A stretch of DNA of 64,000 nt from Chryseobacterium indologenes (GTDB lineage Bacteria > Bacteroidota > Bacteroidia > Flavobacteriales > Weeksellaceae): the NCBI RefSeq assembly GCF_001295265.1, contig NZ_LJOD01000007.1:62001-126000 (forward strand), written 5' to 3'. Each line of letters opens with the position of its first letter. The stretch's first letter is position 1. Made by a program: the position numbers and the translations under genes. Below, one piece after another: positions 26,532-34,544 of the stretch. The notes beneath the pieces were generated by a model. It saw only the letters and a list, made by a program, of their open reading frames with translations. It was not told the DNA's origin and ran no database searches.

Positions 26532-26620
26532 ACAAAATTATAGCATAAAGAATCCAAGACTCTCTATAAAAACATTTAAAATTAGCAGTATCATAGTTTG
26601 GCTTAAAATCGGGTAAACTT

Positions 26621-26696
26621 ATTCTCCCGCAGACCGGCATATTACTGATGAAACCACAACCATATTCGCTTTTTTGCCAAGTCTGCGTGAAGAATA
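26621..26696. repeat. Imperfect palindromic repeat (copy 2)
   Basis: ATTCTCCCGCAGAC and GTCTGCGTGAAGAAT form the arms. The inner region shares ACCACAACCAT with copy 3. The element resembles the GCAGAT-rich extragenic repeats of Chryseobacterium-type genomes. Confidence 0.65.
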
Positions 26697-26730
26697 AAAA
26701 ATATTAACATAAAAGATCTTTACTTCTTAA

Positions 26731-26806
26731 TCTTTCTCCCACAGACGAGCAGATTACTGACAAACCACAACCATCAGTGCAATCTGCTAGGTCTGCGAGA
26801 GAAAAA
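26731..26806. repeat. Imperfect palindromic repeat (copy 3)
   Basis: TCTTTCTCCCACAGACGAGC at the left and GGTCTGCGAGAGAAAAA at the right form the arms. ATTACTGACAAACCACAACC in the middle is nearly identical to copy 2. Two copies 110 bases apart argue for local duplication of one extragenic palindrome. Confidence 0.65.
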
Positions 26807-26900
26807 TCATATAAAAAAGGATTATAAGCATTATACAATACTTGTAATCTATGAAAAACTGTCTCATTATTTCAGATACAGTATTTTTCCTGTCATTTAA

Positions 26901-26990
26901 TTAAAAGGAGCGTACAAGGAAGTAAAAGCAGCATATTACAATCAGCGCAATGCTGCTTTTTATGAACTTGTTAAAATTTAGAGTTTTCAT
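26901..26990 (-). CDS. Mini-ORF 1: 29-residue single-helix peptide candidate
   Basis: It starts in the shared context AATAACCATGAAAACT and encodes MKTLNFNKFIKSSI followed by a hydrophobic helix (ALIVICCFYFLV) and RSF at the end. The coding region itself contains an 11-base stem AAAAGCAGCAT/ATGCTGCTTTT followed by TACTTCC, so RNA folding and coding overlap. Size and hydrophobicity resemble type I toxin or regulatory peptides, but no antitoxin RNA is evident. It is downstream of the LytTR-type promoter at 27922-27991. Confidence 0.35.
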   Translation of the reverse strand: MKTLNFNKFIKSSIALIVICCFYFLVRSF

Positions 26991-27136
26991 GGTTATTAGT
27001 TTTTAACTCTACACTTCCTTTATATATATTTAGTCTACAGTATACTACCATAAACAGATTAACTGTAGTAAAAACAACACCGGCATTTCCCCCTTTGTAC
27101 CGATGCTGTTTGTTTTTTCTGCCCTACCGTCAACAG

Positions 27137-27235
27137 TTATAAAAATAGAAGAAAAACAGCAGGAAAATTACGAACAGGTATCCCGTTGTAAAAAGGCAGA
27201 GCAGTTTTTGTGCTGTTTAAAACAAAAGTTGTCAT
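27137..27235 (-). CDS. Mini-ORF 2: 32-residue peptide candidate
   Basis: Start context AAGTAACCATGACAACTTTT, one of four related copies. It encodes MTTFVLNSTKTALPFYNG and a hydrophobic end (VFLLFL). The hairpin after the start is weaker than in the other copies. It may be a decayed copy. Confidence 0.25.
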   Translation of the reverse strand: MTTFVLNSTKTALPFYNGIPVRNFPAVFLLFL

Positions 27236-27292
27236 GGTTACTTAATTCTTTAGGCTTGATTCTTTTCTTCTTTTTTATAAATGATAATTAAC

Positions 27293-27334
27293 TCAGAGCA
27301 GCTTTTTACATGGCTGCTTCCTGAAAGTTTTCAT
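27293..27334 (-). CDS. Mini-ORF 3: 13-residue peptide candidate
   Basis: ATG in the context CTATAACCATGAAAACTTTC, encoding MKTFRKQPCKKLL, a short basic peptide. An AGCAGC/GCTGCT hairpin overlaps the coding part. An in-frame ATG 11 codons upstream would lengthen it to 24 residues. Confidence 0.25.
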   Translation of the reverse strand: MKTFRKQPCKKLL

Positions 27335-27411
27335 GGTTATAGTTTTTATTTTTTCACTATGCTGCATCAGGGTTTCGGGAAGTAAAAAAGCGGCACGACG
27401 GTTACCTCAGG

Positions 27412-27474
27412 TTAACTGCTGCAAATGACAGTACCGCTCTTTTTATTGCTCTGTTTAAAACTAAAAGTTTTCAT
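27412..27474 (-). CDS. Mini-ORF 4: 20-residue peptide candidate
   Basis: ATG in the context AATAACCATGAAAACTTTT, encoding MKTFSFKQSNKKSGT and ending VICSS. It starts 6 bases after the stop of the interrupted membrane gene, so it could be translated from the same message. A terminator-like stem AGCGGTAC/GTGCCGCT with six T overlaps its end and closes the transcript about 40 bases on. Confidence 0.35.
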   Translation of the reverse strand: MKTFSFKQSNKKSGTVICSS

Positions 27475-27479
27475 GGTTA

Positions 27480-27770
27480 TTATTCTTTCAACTTCAAATG
27501 CCCTTTCTTCCTTTTATAAATTATATGCAGTATAATGATTATGGTCATTATCCCGATCAGCCAGAAGCCAATCCATTGAAAGAAGATCAGAGAAAATTCA
27601 TCATCATCCCCAATACAGTCTATTGTATATCCCCAGATGGTTTTACCTTTTCCGTTTTCAGAAGTATTTCTGCATGCACATTATTCGGGAAGTATCAGCA
27701 GAAAATTAACTGCCAGCAACAAAATCCAGAACACAGTCAGAATATTCTGCAAAACTTTTATGGCCTTCAC
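27480..27770 (-). pseudogene. Two-helix membrane protein gene interrupted by one in-frame TAA
   Basis: From a GTG at 27770 the frame encodes MKAIKVLQNILTVFWILLLA with a first membrane helix, then meets TAA at 27681-27683. It continues in the same frame for 65 codons with clearly protein-like content: a loop with cysteines (CACRNTSENGKGKTIWGY, DCIGDDDE), a second helix (FFQWIGFWLIGIMTIIIILH) and a basic tail (YKRKKGHLKLKE). There is no start codon after the stop, so the second half is not a separate gene. It is either a recent nonsense mutation or a sequencing error. It lies downstream of a LytTR-type site and directly upstream of mini-ORF 4. Confidence 0.5.
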
Positions 27771-27921
27771 AGGGGCAATAGTATTTTTGTTTATATTCGT
27801 TTTATAGGTATTTCAAAGAACTTAATCATTGGCTTGTAAAACCATTCAAAACAGGTATTTCATAAAAAGGATACCGCGAAATAATTTCCGGTTCCTGATG
27901 AACTTCCCTTGTTTCTTATTT

Positions 27922-27991
27922 CAAAAGTAGATAATATTTTAATCCCTTCACTCTCTCATTTACAATCCGCTTGATGCCGTTTACAATTCGC
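27922..27991 (-). promoter_or_regulatory. LytTR-type site A with promoter
   Basis: Direct repeats TTTACAATCCGC (27959-27970) and TTTACAATTCGC (27980-27991) are written here as the plus strand, period 21 bases. Thirty bases further in the direction of transcription is a perfect -7 box, TACTTTTG on the minus strand (27922-27929). The spacing is the same as at the three other sites. It should drive minus-strand transcription through the broken membrane gene and the mini-ORF array. Confidence 0.7.
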
Positions 27992-28126
27992 AAAAAAAGG
28001 CCTGATATGAATGAATAAGCGGCCTTCAAAATTCCTTAAGAGGTGAATCTTATTATTTATGCTATCGTTTAAGGATAAGATATTTACTGAGAAGATTTCT
28101 GTTTTATTGTGATTAAAAAAGGCAAA

Positions 28127-29014
28127 TTATCTGCACTCTTTCATTGGTTTTTCTACAAGCTTCTGCTTTTCTTCATTCCAACGGAAACAGTGCTGGGTAA
28201 GGGGAATTAAATTATCTTTAACCACTTTATACTCAACTGTTGTTACTACTGTTCCGGCACAGCATTGATTTCTTTCATACACCCTTCTCTTAACCGGATC
28301 AAACTCTAAAGAGATTCCACTGAAGCTGCTTTCGTAATACTGATGAGTTTTTCTGTCATACAGGAAGTAAATGCTGGATGTATTGGGACCTGCATAGCTG
28401 GATTCAAAAACAGAAAAATCATCAATTCCGTCGAAGTTATAATCTCCGATGCTGATATTATTCAATCCTAGCAGCTGGCAGTTAATATCAAGCTTCTGAA
28501 GCAGTTTATCTGTACGTTTTTCAAAAATCTTTACAGATGTAGCCATCGGATAATACTGGTCTTTTTCTTTTGAAACAACCACTTTGAAATATTGGTTGCC
28601 TGCGGAAACGGGCTGTAGCAATTCTCTGTTGCTCCACTGAATATTTTCACCGTTTTCAATGGCATATTTCTTTGTTAAATTAATTTTCAGCTCGCTTTTG
28701 GTCTTCCTATTTTTCCAGATTCCCGACAATGTATTCTGCCCTTCAGAAAAATAATCCAATGTAAGAATCGCTCTCGTCTGCTGCTTCCCCGTTCCTTCTT
28801 TCTCATAAAAAGTAAGTTTTCCATTATTAATTGTGCCATTATGCAACGGAATAGGTTCATCATAATCAGTATACGAATACAGGGCATCTGCTGTTTTGGC
28901 GGCTGCATAAATGACCATTTCAACGGGATAATTTCCTATAGACCCGGTATATACGGTTTGAGCACTGCTCTGGCTGAACGTAAACAATAAAGCTGAAAAT
29001 AGTGTTCTTTTCAT
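28127..29014 (-). CDS. Exported protein of unknown function, XAC2610-like
   Basis: I start at the ATG giving MKRTLFSALLFTFSQSSAQ, which forms a proper signal peptide; the frame could begin 8 codons earlier at a TTG. The mature 270 residues are strand-rich. ISIGDYNFDGIDDFSVF resembles the D-x-N-x-D-G-x-x-D calcium-loop pattern of XAC2610-related and FG-GAP proteins. A Cys pair (NQCCAG) and a final Cys may form disulfides. A role is not known. It follows the DKNYY protein gene by 24 bases and is the last gene of that run. Confidence 0.65.
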   Translation of the reverse strand: MKRTLFSALLFTFSQSSAQTVYTGSIGNYPVEMVIYAAAKTADALYSYTDYDEPIPLHNGTINNGKLTFYEKEGTGKQQTRAILTLDYFSEGQNTLSGIWKNRKTKSELKINLTKKYAIENGENIQWSNRELLQPVSAGNQYFKVVVSKEKDQYYPMATSVKIFEKRTDKLLQKLDINCQLLGLNNISIGDYNFDGIDDFSVFESSYAGPNTSSIYFLYDRKTHQYYESSFSGISLEFDPVKRRVYERNQCCAGTVVTTVEYKVVKDNLIPLTQHCFRWNEEKQKLVEKPMKECR

Positions 29015-29038
29015 AACCTGAAACATCTTAGGTATCAA

Positions 29039-29833
29039 TTATTTCAATTCTTTAATGGCTCTCTGTACATACATATCCTTCATACTTTCTTCAGAAATCC
29101 GGTCTCCCCACTGTAAATATCCATTGCTGTCTTTTGCGAAACAACCTGCTAGGGAATTTTTAGTTGTGAATGTTTTATAATCTACGTTGTCCAGTATTCC
29201 CTGCCGCGATTCATAAATATAGTTTTTATCTTTCGCATAACATTCACTTAATACTTCAAATGTAGCAGGGTCTGCCTCCGGAAAAACAAAAAAACTCCCT
29301 CCATAAGCCATACCGTAGTACCGGTAAACATGATTTTTGTCTTTGTAAAAGCAGGTATTCAGTTTTTGAAAAGTAGCTGTATCAACAATCTTCTTCAGGG
29401 ATTCGCCATCATTAAATCCCATCCGGGTAATATAATGATCCGCCTGCTTCATTCCTTCCGGTCCTACCGCTATGATTTCCTTTATAGCCAGGTCTCCTTT
29501 CCTGCTGATCCACAATCCGTTCTCCTGAAGCTTCCAGCCCAGGGCCTGATTGGTACTGTCAATAGATTTTACAACGGCTTCAAAATGCTGTTTTTCAATT
29601 TCTTCGGGACATGTGACAGGTTTGAAACCTAAAAACATGGATAATCCGCCTATTTTTTTATATTCTTTTTTGTCAGAAACTCCTGTAGCTATTTGGTAAA
29701 TTCCCGCTTTGTACCGGTATATATTTCCTTCATGACAATTGCCATTATATTGTAAAGGATAGAAATAAGTTCCTATACCCAACAGTGCAAAGGCCACCAT
29801 AACAAAAATCAGTATTGATTTAAATATTTTCAT
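29039..29833 (-). CDS. DKNYY-repeat family exported protein
   Basis: This 264-residue protein has one N-terminal hydrophobic segment (SILIFVMVAFALLGIGTYF) that anchors or exports it. The C-terminal half has repeats of the DKNYY type: YKDKNHVYRYYG, AKDKNYIYESRQG and FAKDSNGYLQWG, each followed by a D-x-x-[TF]-F segment. The family is widespread in Bacteroidota and proteobacteria and remains uncharacterised. Location in the cluster of small membrane and exported genes near a LytTR system suggests envelope function, by context only. Confidence 0.7.
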   Translation of the reverse strand: MKIFKSILIFVMVAFALLGIGTYFYPLQYNGNCHEGNIYRYKAGIYQIATGVSDKKEYKKIGGLSMFLGFKPVTCPEEIEKQHFEAVVKSIDSTNQALGWKLQENGLWISRKGDLAIKEIIAVGPEGMKQADHYITRMGFNDGESLKKIVDTATFQKLNTCFYKDKNHVYRYYGMAYGGSFFVFPEADPATFEVLSECYAKDKNYIYESRQGILDNVDYKTFTTKNSLAGCFAKDSNGYLQWGDRISEESMKDMYVQRAIKELK

Positions 29834-29903
29834 ATTTCATTATGTATTTCCGGGTTTGATAGCAGTAAACAGCTATCTGAAAAATTCCATCAGGTTATTT
29901 ATG

Positions 29904-30239
29904 TTATAAAAGCAGCTGCCAGGTATCTTCTTTTTGCTCCCAATTATAATTCTCTGATCTTCCGTTTCCTGATTGTGTTGATATTTGTGTTTTCCGCTGG
30001 ATAATTCTTTCTGCAACCGGATGCCTGTCCCCGCTTTCGGACATCAACAGGGTATCCTTTTTTTCACTGTTAAAATAATAAATCCCATAATTTTCTTCTT
30101 TGGAAGCTGCCCAGCAAAAAAAGCAGATCATTGCTCCCAACAGCAGAAGTATAGTGATAAGTATTGCTTTAGGTGAACGTTTAAAATAAGTAAGTCCGCC
30201 TATGATAATACAGATTAATATTGCCGTAATAAATATCAT
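29904..30239 (-). CDS. Small two-helix membrane protein
   Basis: I start at the ATG giving MIFITAILICIIIGGLTYF because it overlaps the stop codon of the previous gene (ATGA), a common arrangement for translational coupling; the frame begins 9 codons earlier. Two membrane helices (residues 1-18, 26-48) are followed by a hydrophilic C-terminal domain of about 60 residues. There is no recognisable motif. It is probably made together with the 114-residue membrane protein upstream. Confidence 0.55.
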   Translation of the reverse strand: MIFITAILICIIIGGLTYFKRSPKAILITILLLLGAMICFFCWAASKEENYGIYYFNSEKKDTLLMSESGDRHPVAERIIQRKTQISTQSGNGRSENYNWEQKEDTWQLLL

Positions 30240-30580
30240 ATCTTGTCCATTGTGGTGGTAAGGCATTTACAGAAACCGTCTCCATCGGACCACAGACAGC
30301 TTAAGTAAAGGATCGGAACAATAAATGCAAGAAGAAACGGAACATCTGTGAGCGCCACTCTGTAGTCTTTCTTTACCAGTCTGGTGATAAAATCTGTTAT
30401 AAAACCGAAAAATAAAGCGCTTAATACAAAGATCAGCATCAAGGCAACTCCCATTCCTACATCGGTAGGATGTTCTTTTTCTCTGTTTGCTCTGAATGCC
30501 ATTTCTGCCCAAAAATACAGTCCAATCAGAGGAATCGCAGTGATCAGCAGTCTTATCAGGAGATGGTTAATGGTTTTCAT
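30236..30580 (-). CDS. Small membrane protein, about three helices
   Basis: I choose the ATG giving MKTINHLLIRLLITAIPL, 22 codons into the open frame, because a -7 box lies 9-16 bases before it, leaving no room for the longer start. Helices at residues 5-25, 45-65 and 80-98; the end is Cys-rich (GDGFCKCLTTTMDKI). Family unknown. Its stop overlaps the next start by four bases. Confidence 0.6.
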   Translation of the reverse strand: MKTINHLLIRLLITAIPLIGLYFWAEMAFRANREKEHPTDVGMGVALMLIFVLSALFFGFITDFITRLVKKDYRVALTDVPFLLAFIVPILYLSCLWSDGDGFCKCLTTTMDKI

Positions 30581-30588
30581 TGGTTTTT

Positions 30589-30623
30589 CAAATATAAGAA
30601 TAGAAATGATTACATTTTGCAAA
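30589..30623 (-). promoter_or_regulatory. Promoter for the 30.6-28.1 kb gene run
   Basis: On the minus strand TTTG (30620-30623) and TATATTTG (30589-30596) match the consensus with a 23-base spacer. The predicted start of transcription falls a base or two from the ATG at 30580, so the message may be nearly leaderless. Confidence 0.45.
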
Positions 30624-30774
30624 AAAGAGATAATTCCCGGAGACACAATAGAAACGAAGATCAGAGAAACAACGGAGTTTTTTTTTCGAAATAATGCTTG
30701 TTAATAGATTTGCAAGCTGTTTTTTCATCATCGTCTCTCTGATCGGTTATTATTTTTCCCTGAATAATACGTTT

Positions 30775-31440
30775 CTATATCTTTTTCCCGGAGGGTATTA
30801 AATTCTGCTGAAGAAAATATATTCCGGATTCTTTATAATTGTTTGTCTGGTTCATAATGACGGCCAGATCCTGTTCCAGCATCAATGCCTGCCTGTCGTT
30901 ATTATTGATGATATAAAAATAATCTTTATCAAAAGTTTTTATTCTAAGCCGGTAGCTACCTCCCCGGCCGTATGTTTTTTTAAGATTATAACTGATAATA
31001 CTGTTTCCTTTGATTCTTCTTACTTTTCCCAGCTTAAAAATATGCAGCGTATCTTTCTGAAAGATGAACGGAATATGATATTTATTCATCAATGTCTGGC
31101 TTTCGTTGTATTTTTTCAGTTTCTTAATATCATCATTATCCAATGATTTCAATACGGGAACATAGCTTTCTAAAAACCTGTTAAGCAGAAAAGCCAGTGG
31201 TATTATGGCTATAAACAAAAACCCCGTCATTGCTAATGTATATTTTACAGCATTTTCTATCCTTTCATTATATTTTGTTTTTCCTGACAGATCTTTTCCA
31301 AGATCATTCGTTTTTTTATAGGCTGTAACAAAAAACATAAAGGGTATTACAAAAACGGCCAAAACCAGCAAAAGAATCAAGATTCTTTTTCTTAAGCGAA
31401 GCTGTCTTATAAAATGGCTTATATATGTTGTATTCGTCAT
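30775..31440 (-). CDS. Membrane protein with two helices and a cytosolic domain
   Basis: I start at the ATG giving MTNTTYISHFIRQL. The open frame continues 43 codons upstream to 31569, but that stretch covers the LytTR-type repeats and the -7 box at 31488, so it must be promoter. The 221-residue product has two membrane helices (about residues 21-42 and 68-90) and a soluble C-terminal part with strands (FIFQKDTLHIFKLGKVRRIK, then LRIKTFDKDYFYIIN) that recall a PH-like fold. Function unknown. It is the direct target of site B. Confidence 0.7.
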   Translation of the reverse strand: MTNTTYISHFIRQLRLRKRILILLLVLAVFVIPFMFFVTAYKKTNDLGKDLSGKTKYNERIENAVKYTLAMTGFLFIAIIPLAFLLNRFLESYVPVLKSLDNDDIKKLKKYNESQTLMNKYHIPFIFQKDTLHIFKLGKVRRIKGNSIISYNLKKTYGRGGSYRLRIKTFDKDYFYIINNNDRQALMLEQDLAVIMNQTNNYKESGIYFLQQNLIPSGKKI

Positions 31441-31487
31441 TTGTGCAGCACATTTTATACTCTTTTGCTTAGTCTGGCTGTTAGGTT

Positions 31488-31557
31488 CAAAGGTAAAAAG
31501 TATAAACCTTAAGTAAAGCATTCGTTTACAATTCGCCGGAAGTGGTTTACGATTCGC
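31488..31557 (-). promoter_or_regulatory. LytTR-type site B with promoter
   Basis: Repeats TTTACAATTCGC (31525-31536) and TTTACGATTCGC (31546-31557), period 21, are followed 30 bases on by a perfect -7 box TACCTTTG on the minus strand (31488-31495). The -33 position shows only TTTA, as expected of an activator-dependent promoter. It also decides the start of the gene downstream. Confidence 0.75.
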
Positions 31558-31611
31558 ATTATTTTTCACATATATATGATTTAAAATAATATATCATGGA
31601 AATAAACTGAA

Positions 31612-32370
31612 TTATGGCTGAAGTTTTTTTCGGGTAAAAATTAAACAAAAAGTGGCTAAAAGCAGAATTATCCCAATCATAACAGCGAATGCATACAAAC
31701 CTGAACCCTGCAGATATACAGGCTTTGTAGAAATAAACAATTTACTTTCTGAAAGGTTGCCGGGATTATACATGACAATAAATTTCCCTTCAGCTATCTG
31801 CTGTTCTGTTCTTTGCAGGATTTTAGTTTTCAGTTTCTGAATCCTGTTTTTGCTTTCCCATACCGGGTAATATAATTTTTCTGCTTTCAGTTCCGTACGG
31901 GTGAAATTGTGCTGCCCGATTTTATAGGCATATGTAATATCTGAATAGGCATACCCGCTGGATTTCCTGGAGGGTTTGTCCCATCCTGACTGATAAAATA
32001 TTACTTTAGCTTCTGCCGTATTCCAACGTAAATGGGTCCCCTGAAATTCTTTAAATCTCAAAAACGGAGAGACAGAAAAAAGAACCAGCAGGAAAACATA
32101 AATACATACAAGCAGCATTAAAAAATATTCTCCTTTCTTCTTCCAGCCTATCACTTGCGTTTTCCTCAATATAAAAACAAGAGATGAAATAATTAGCGCA
32201 TAAATAAAATAATGGTAGCTGTTGACGATAAATATAAAGGTCAGAATCATTGCTGCCATGATAACAGCTCCCAGCGAAGTAAAGATTCGATCAACGATAT
32301 GTTTAAAGCTCTTTTTCAATGATAATATGAAGCATTTAATGAGTTTATGATCCCACAACTGTAGTTTCAA
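31612..32370 (-). CDS. DUF3592-like membrane protein
   Basis: This 252-residue protein has three or so N-terminal membrane helices, an extracytoplasmic strand-rich domain (RWNTAEAKVIFYQSG, YSDITYAYKIGQHNFT) and one C-terminal helix followed by a basic tail. The W-x-x-A-x-A/G-V start of the domain, Y-x-Y-x-x-G-x-x-[FY] and the closing FIVMYNPGNLSESKLF match the DUF3592 pattern. Function is unknown for the family. It lies about 180 bases downstream of LytTR site C, with no other gene between. Confidence 0.65.
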   Translation of the reverse strand: MKLQLWDHKLIKCFILSLKKSFKHIVDRIFTSLGAVIMAAMILTFIFIVNSYHYFIYALIISSLVFILRKTQVIGWKKKGEYFLMLLVCIYVFLLVLFSVSPFLRFKEFQGTHLRWNTAEAKVIFYQSGWDKPSRKSSGYAYSDITYAYKIGQHNFTRTELKAEKLYYPVWESKNRIQKLKTKILQRTEQQIAEGKFIVMYNPGNLSESKLFISTKPVYLQGSGLYAFAVMIGIILLLATFCLIFTRKKLQP

Positions 32371-32555
32371 ATTTCTGAAATATGTATTATAAGGAATGAA
32401 AGCTTAATATTTTTCTCCTATTACGATAATACCCATGCCACATTAAAAACGGATACAAAAAAATAATTGGCTCCGGTTTCTGCATCCGGAGTGAAGAGCA
32501 TAAACAACCATCAATACTTCTTTATCACCATTTTCGGAATTTTATAATTCCCGGG

Positions 32556-32624
32556 TAAAAATAAAAAAGTATTGATGATAGAACAGACCTATTTACAATC
32601 CATCCTGAATTATTTACAATCCGT
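32556..32624 (-). promoter_or_regulatory. LytTR-type site C with promoter
   Basis: Repeats TTTACAATCCAT (32592-32603) and TTTACAATCCGT (32613-32624), period 21, with a near-consensus -7 box TATTTTTA on the minus strand (32556-32563), 29 bases away. It lies at the end of the kinase gene and should drive the DUF3592-like gene. Confidence 0.7.
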
Positions 32625-32627
32625 AAA

Positions 32628-34544
32628 TTAAGGATATACTACCGGTATTAATAGGGTTACCACGGTACCGCTGCCTGCATTTTTAGAAATATTCACACTT
32701 GCTTTTTTACCGAGCAGCTGCATTCTTTCCCTGCTGATTGTACCGGATAATGAACGGTGTGACGTTTCTGCCTGATGGGCCTGGCTTCGTCCGGTATCGG
32801 TAACGGTAACCTGTAAAACATCATCGTCCAGTTTAAAACATACCTCAATATTTCCGGTATGGGAATCCAGATTAATACCGTGAAGGATTGCATTTTCCAC
32901 ATAAGGCTGAATCAGCATCGGAGGGAGTAATGCAGCTCCTAAATCCTGTTCATCCGGCTGGATGATAGTATAGGTGAAAGCATTTTCATACCGCATCTGC
33001 TGCAGGCAAAGATAGTTTTCCAGTGTTTCAATCTCTTCATTCAAGGGAACCAGATTTTCCCTGCTCAGTTCAAGGCTGCTTCGGAGAAGACGGCTGAAGC
33101 GATTCAGGTATTTAATCGCGTTTTCCTTTTTATCCAATCTCACAAAGCTCTGTACTGCGGATAATGTATTGAAAATGAAATGAGGCTCCATCTGTGTACG
33201 GAGTAATTGCTGCTGAAGAAGCAGTTTTTCTTTTTCCTGTCTTGTACGGCGCTGACGGAAGCTGTAATATAAAAACAACAGCACAATTCCCAAAAGAACA
33301 GATCCTAAGACAGAGATAACAAGCCATAAGTGATTCTGTTCCAGTTCCAGCTGGTTAATTTTGATATTTTCATTCAGGGTACGGATAGAACGATCTTTAG
33401 CCTGAAGCTGATAAAGGGCATTCATTTCAGCAACAGCCTGGGTATTTTCCGTTTCGTATACCTCTTTCTGAAGTTTTGCAGCCTGTTTCATCTGTTCAAT
33501 AGCTTCGTTGGGCTTTCCCTGTAATTGATACAGGCCGGCAAGACTGTTCAGGTATAAAACCTCATTGTAGTTATAGATCAGTTTGGGGTGACGTTTTTTC
33601 AGGGCTTCTGTTTTCTGAAGAAATTCCCGTGCTTTTTCCGCTTGTTTAAGTACAACATAGGTTGCAGCGATATCACTGTAATCAACAAAAAGGTTATTGA
33701 TCTCAACCACAAGAGGCTTTTCATTGTAGTGGGTTTCGTCATTCTTTGCTTTCATAAGCTGATAATGAAGCAGGGAGTCCCGCTGATCCTGAGAATCAAA
33801 ATATTTCATTTTGGCATCATACAGAAAGCTAATGTCGTAACGATCAGGATTCCGTGCATGAAGAGTTTCCAGCTTATGGAGATAAGGTTTTATACTATCT
33901 GCGGGCTTATTCAGGGTACTGAGGGTGAATATCATCTGTACGAGTACCCGTTGTTTATTAACATGGCCTTCAGGGAGAGAAACCGTCCAGGGCAGAGCTG
34001 CGCGGTTCATTTTTTCGGCAAGATTATACTGAAAAGCATTAAGGTTACTCTGTGCAGCTGAAAGCAATATGGCTGAACGGGCTTCATCTGATAAATGAAC
34101 AGCGGTATCTGAAACAATAGCTGCCGCTTTATTATAATAATAGCCTGCTTCCCGTTGTTTAGCCTCCATACTCCGGATATTCCCTATCCCGTTATATATA
34201 AGTGTTTTATACTGAAGGTTTCCTGAGGTTGGTTCTATAAGCTCAAGAGCCTGCTCAACATAATAACGGGCAGAATCCTGACCGCGCATCCCATACAGGC
34301 GGGCCATCTGATATTTGACAATTGCAGATAGTGTTGTGTCTTTTGCCACCAGTGGATTTTTATCATATTTACGCCAGACAGCAACCATAGAATCTGCATT
34401 TTTAGGATTTACGGGTGCATTTTCTAATGTATTGATCTGCTTTAAGAGCGCATTCTCCTGCTTAACAGCATTCTGTTTTTTATTGCATCCTGAAACCAGC
34501 AAAGCTGCTGCTCCAAGGTAGATAATCCGAAATATATGTTTCAT
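32628..34544 (-). CDS. LytS-type sensor histidine kinase with TPR sensor, lipoprotein signal
   Basis: This 638-residue protein begins with a lipoprotein-like signal (GAAALLVSGC), so the sensor may be lipid-tethered. TPR-like helical repeats fill residues 40-390 in the periplasm, followed by a membrane helix (LWLVISVLGSVLLGIVLLFL). The cytoplasmic His_kinase domain has the phosphoacceptor in LLRTQMEPHFIFNTLSAVQ and the LPPMLIQPYVENAILHGI N-box, then a short ATPase lid with DTGRS. This is the kinase class that pairs with LytTR regulators, and the LytTR gene is directly upstream with one start/stop junction, so they form a two-component system. The signal sensed is unknown. Confidence 0.9.
   Translation of the reverse strand: MKHIFRIIYLGAAALLVSGCNKKQNAVKQENALLKQINTLENAPVNPKNADSMVAVWRKYDKNPLVAKDTTLSAIVKYQMARLYGMRGQDSARYYVEQALELIEPTSGNLQYKTLIYNGIGNIRSMEAKQREAGYYYNKAAAIVSDTAVHLSDEARSAILLSAAQSNLNAFQYNLAEKMNRAALPWTVSLPEGHVNKQRVLVQMIFTLSTLNKPADSIKPYLHKLETLHARNPDRYDISFLYDAKMKYFDSQDQRDSLLHYQLMKAKNDETHYNEKPLVVEINNLFVDYSDIAATYVVLKQAEKAREFLQKTEALKKRHPKLIYNYNEVLYLNSLAGLYQLQGKPNEAIEQMKQAAKLQKEVYETENTQAVAEMNALYQLQAKDRSIRTLNENIKINQLELEQNHLWLVISVLGSVLLGIVLLFLYYSFRQRRTRQEKEKLLLQQQLLRTQMEPHFIFNTLSAVQSFVRLDKKENAIKYLNRFSRLLRSSLELSRENLVPLNEEIETLENYLCLQQMRYENAFTYTIIQPDEQDLGAALLPPMLIQPYVENAILHGINLDSHTGNIEVCFKLDDDVLQVTVTDTGRSQAHQAETSHRSLSGTISRERMQLLGKKASVNISKNAGSGTVVTLLIPVVYP

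Noticed and set aside
26477..26806. CRISPR array
   Set aside because: The repeats are imperfect palindromes of 55-76 bases with uneven spacing and no cas genes nearby.
27103..27291. 62-codon plus-strand ORF
   Set aside because: It is antisense to mini-ORF 2 and its upstream region, with low-complexity composition and no supporting context.
26901..27474. RiPP or lanthipeptide precursor array
   Set aside because: The peptides share only the first three or four residues, have no common leader or core, and no modifying enzyme or dedicated transporter lies within the region.
27498..27839. 113-codon plus-strand ORF
   Set aside because: It lies antisense to the interrupted membrane gene, whose minus-strand frame is far more protein-like. 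The plus-strand product has no coherent hydrophobic or domain pattern.
31441..31569. 43-codon N-terminal extension of the 221-residue membrane protein
   Set aside because: The extension is the translation of the LytTR-type repeats and the -7 box, so it cannot be coding.
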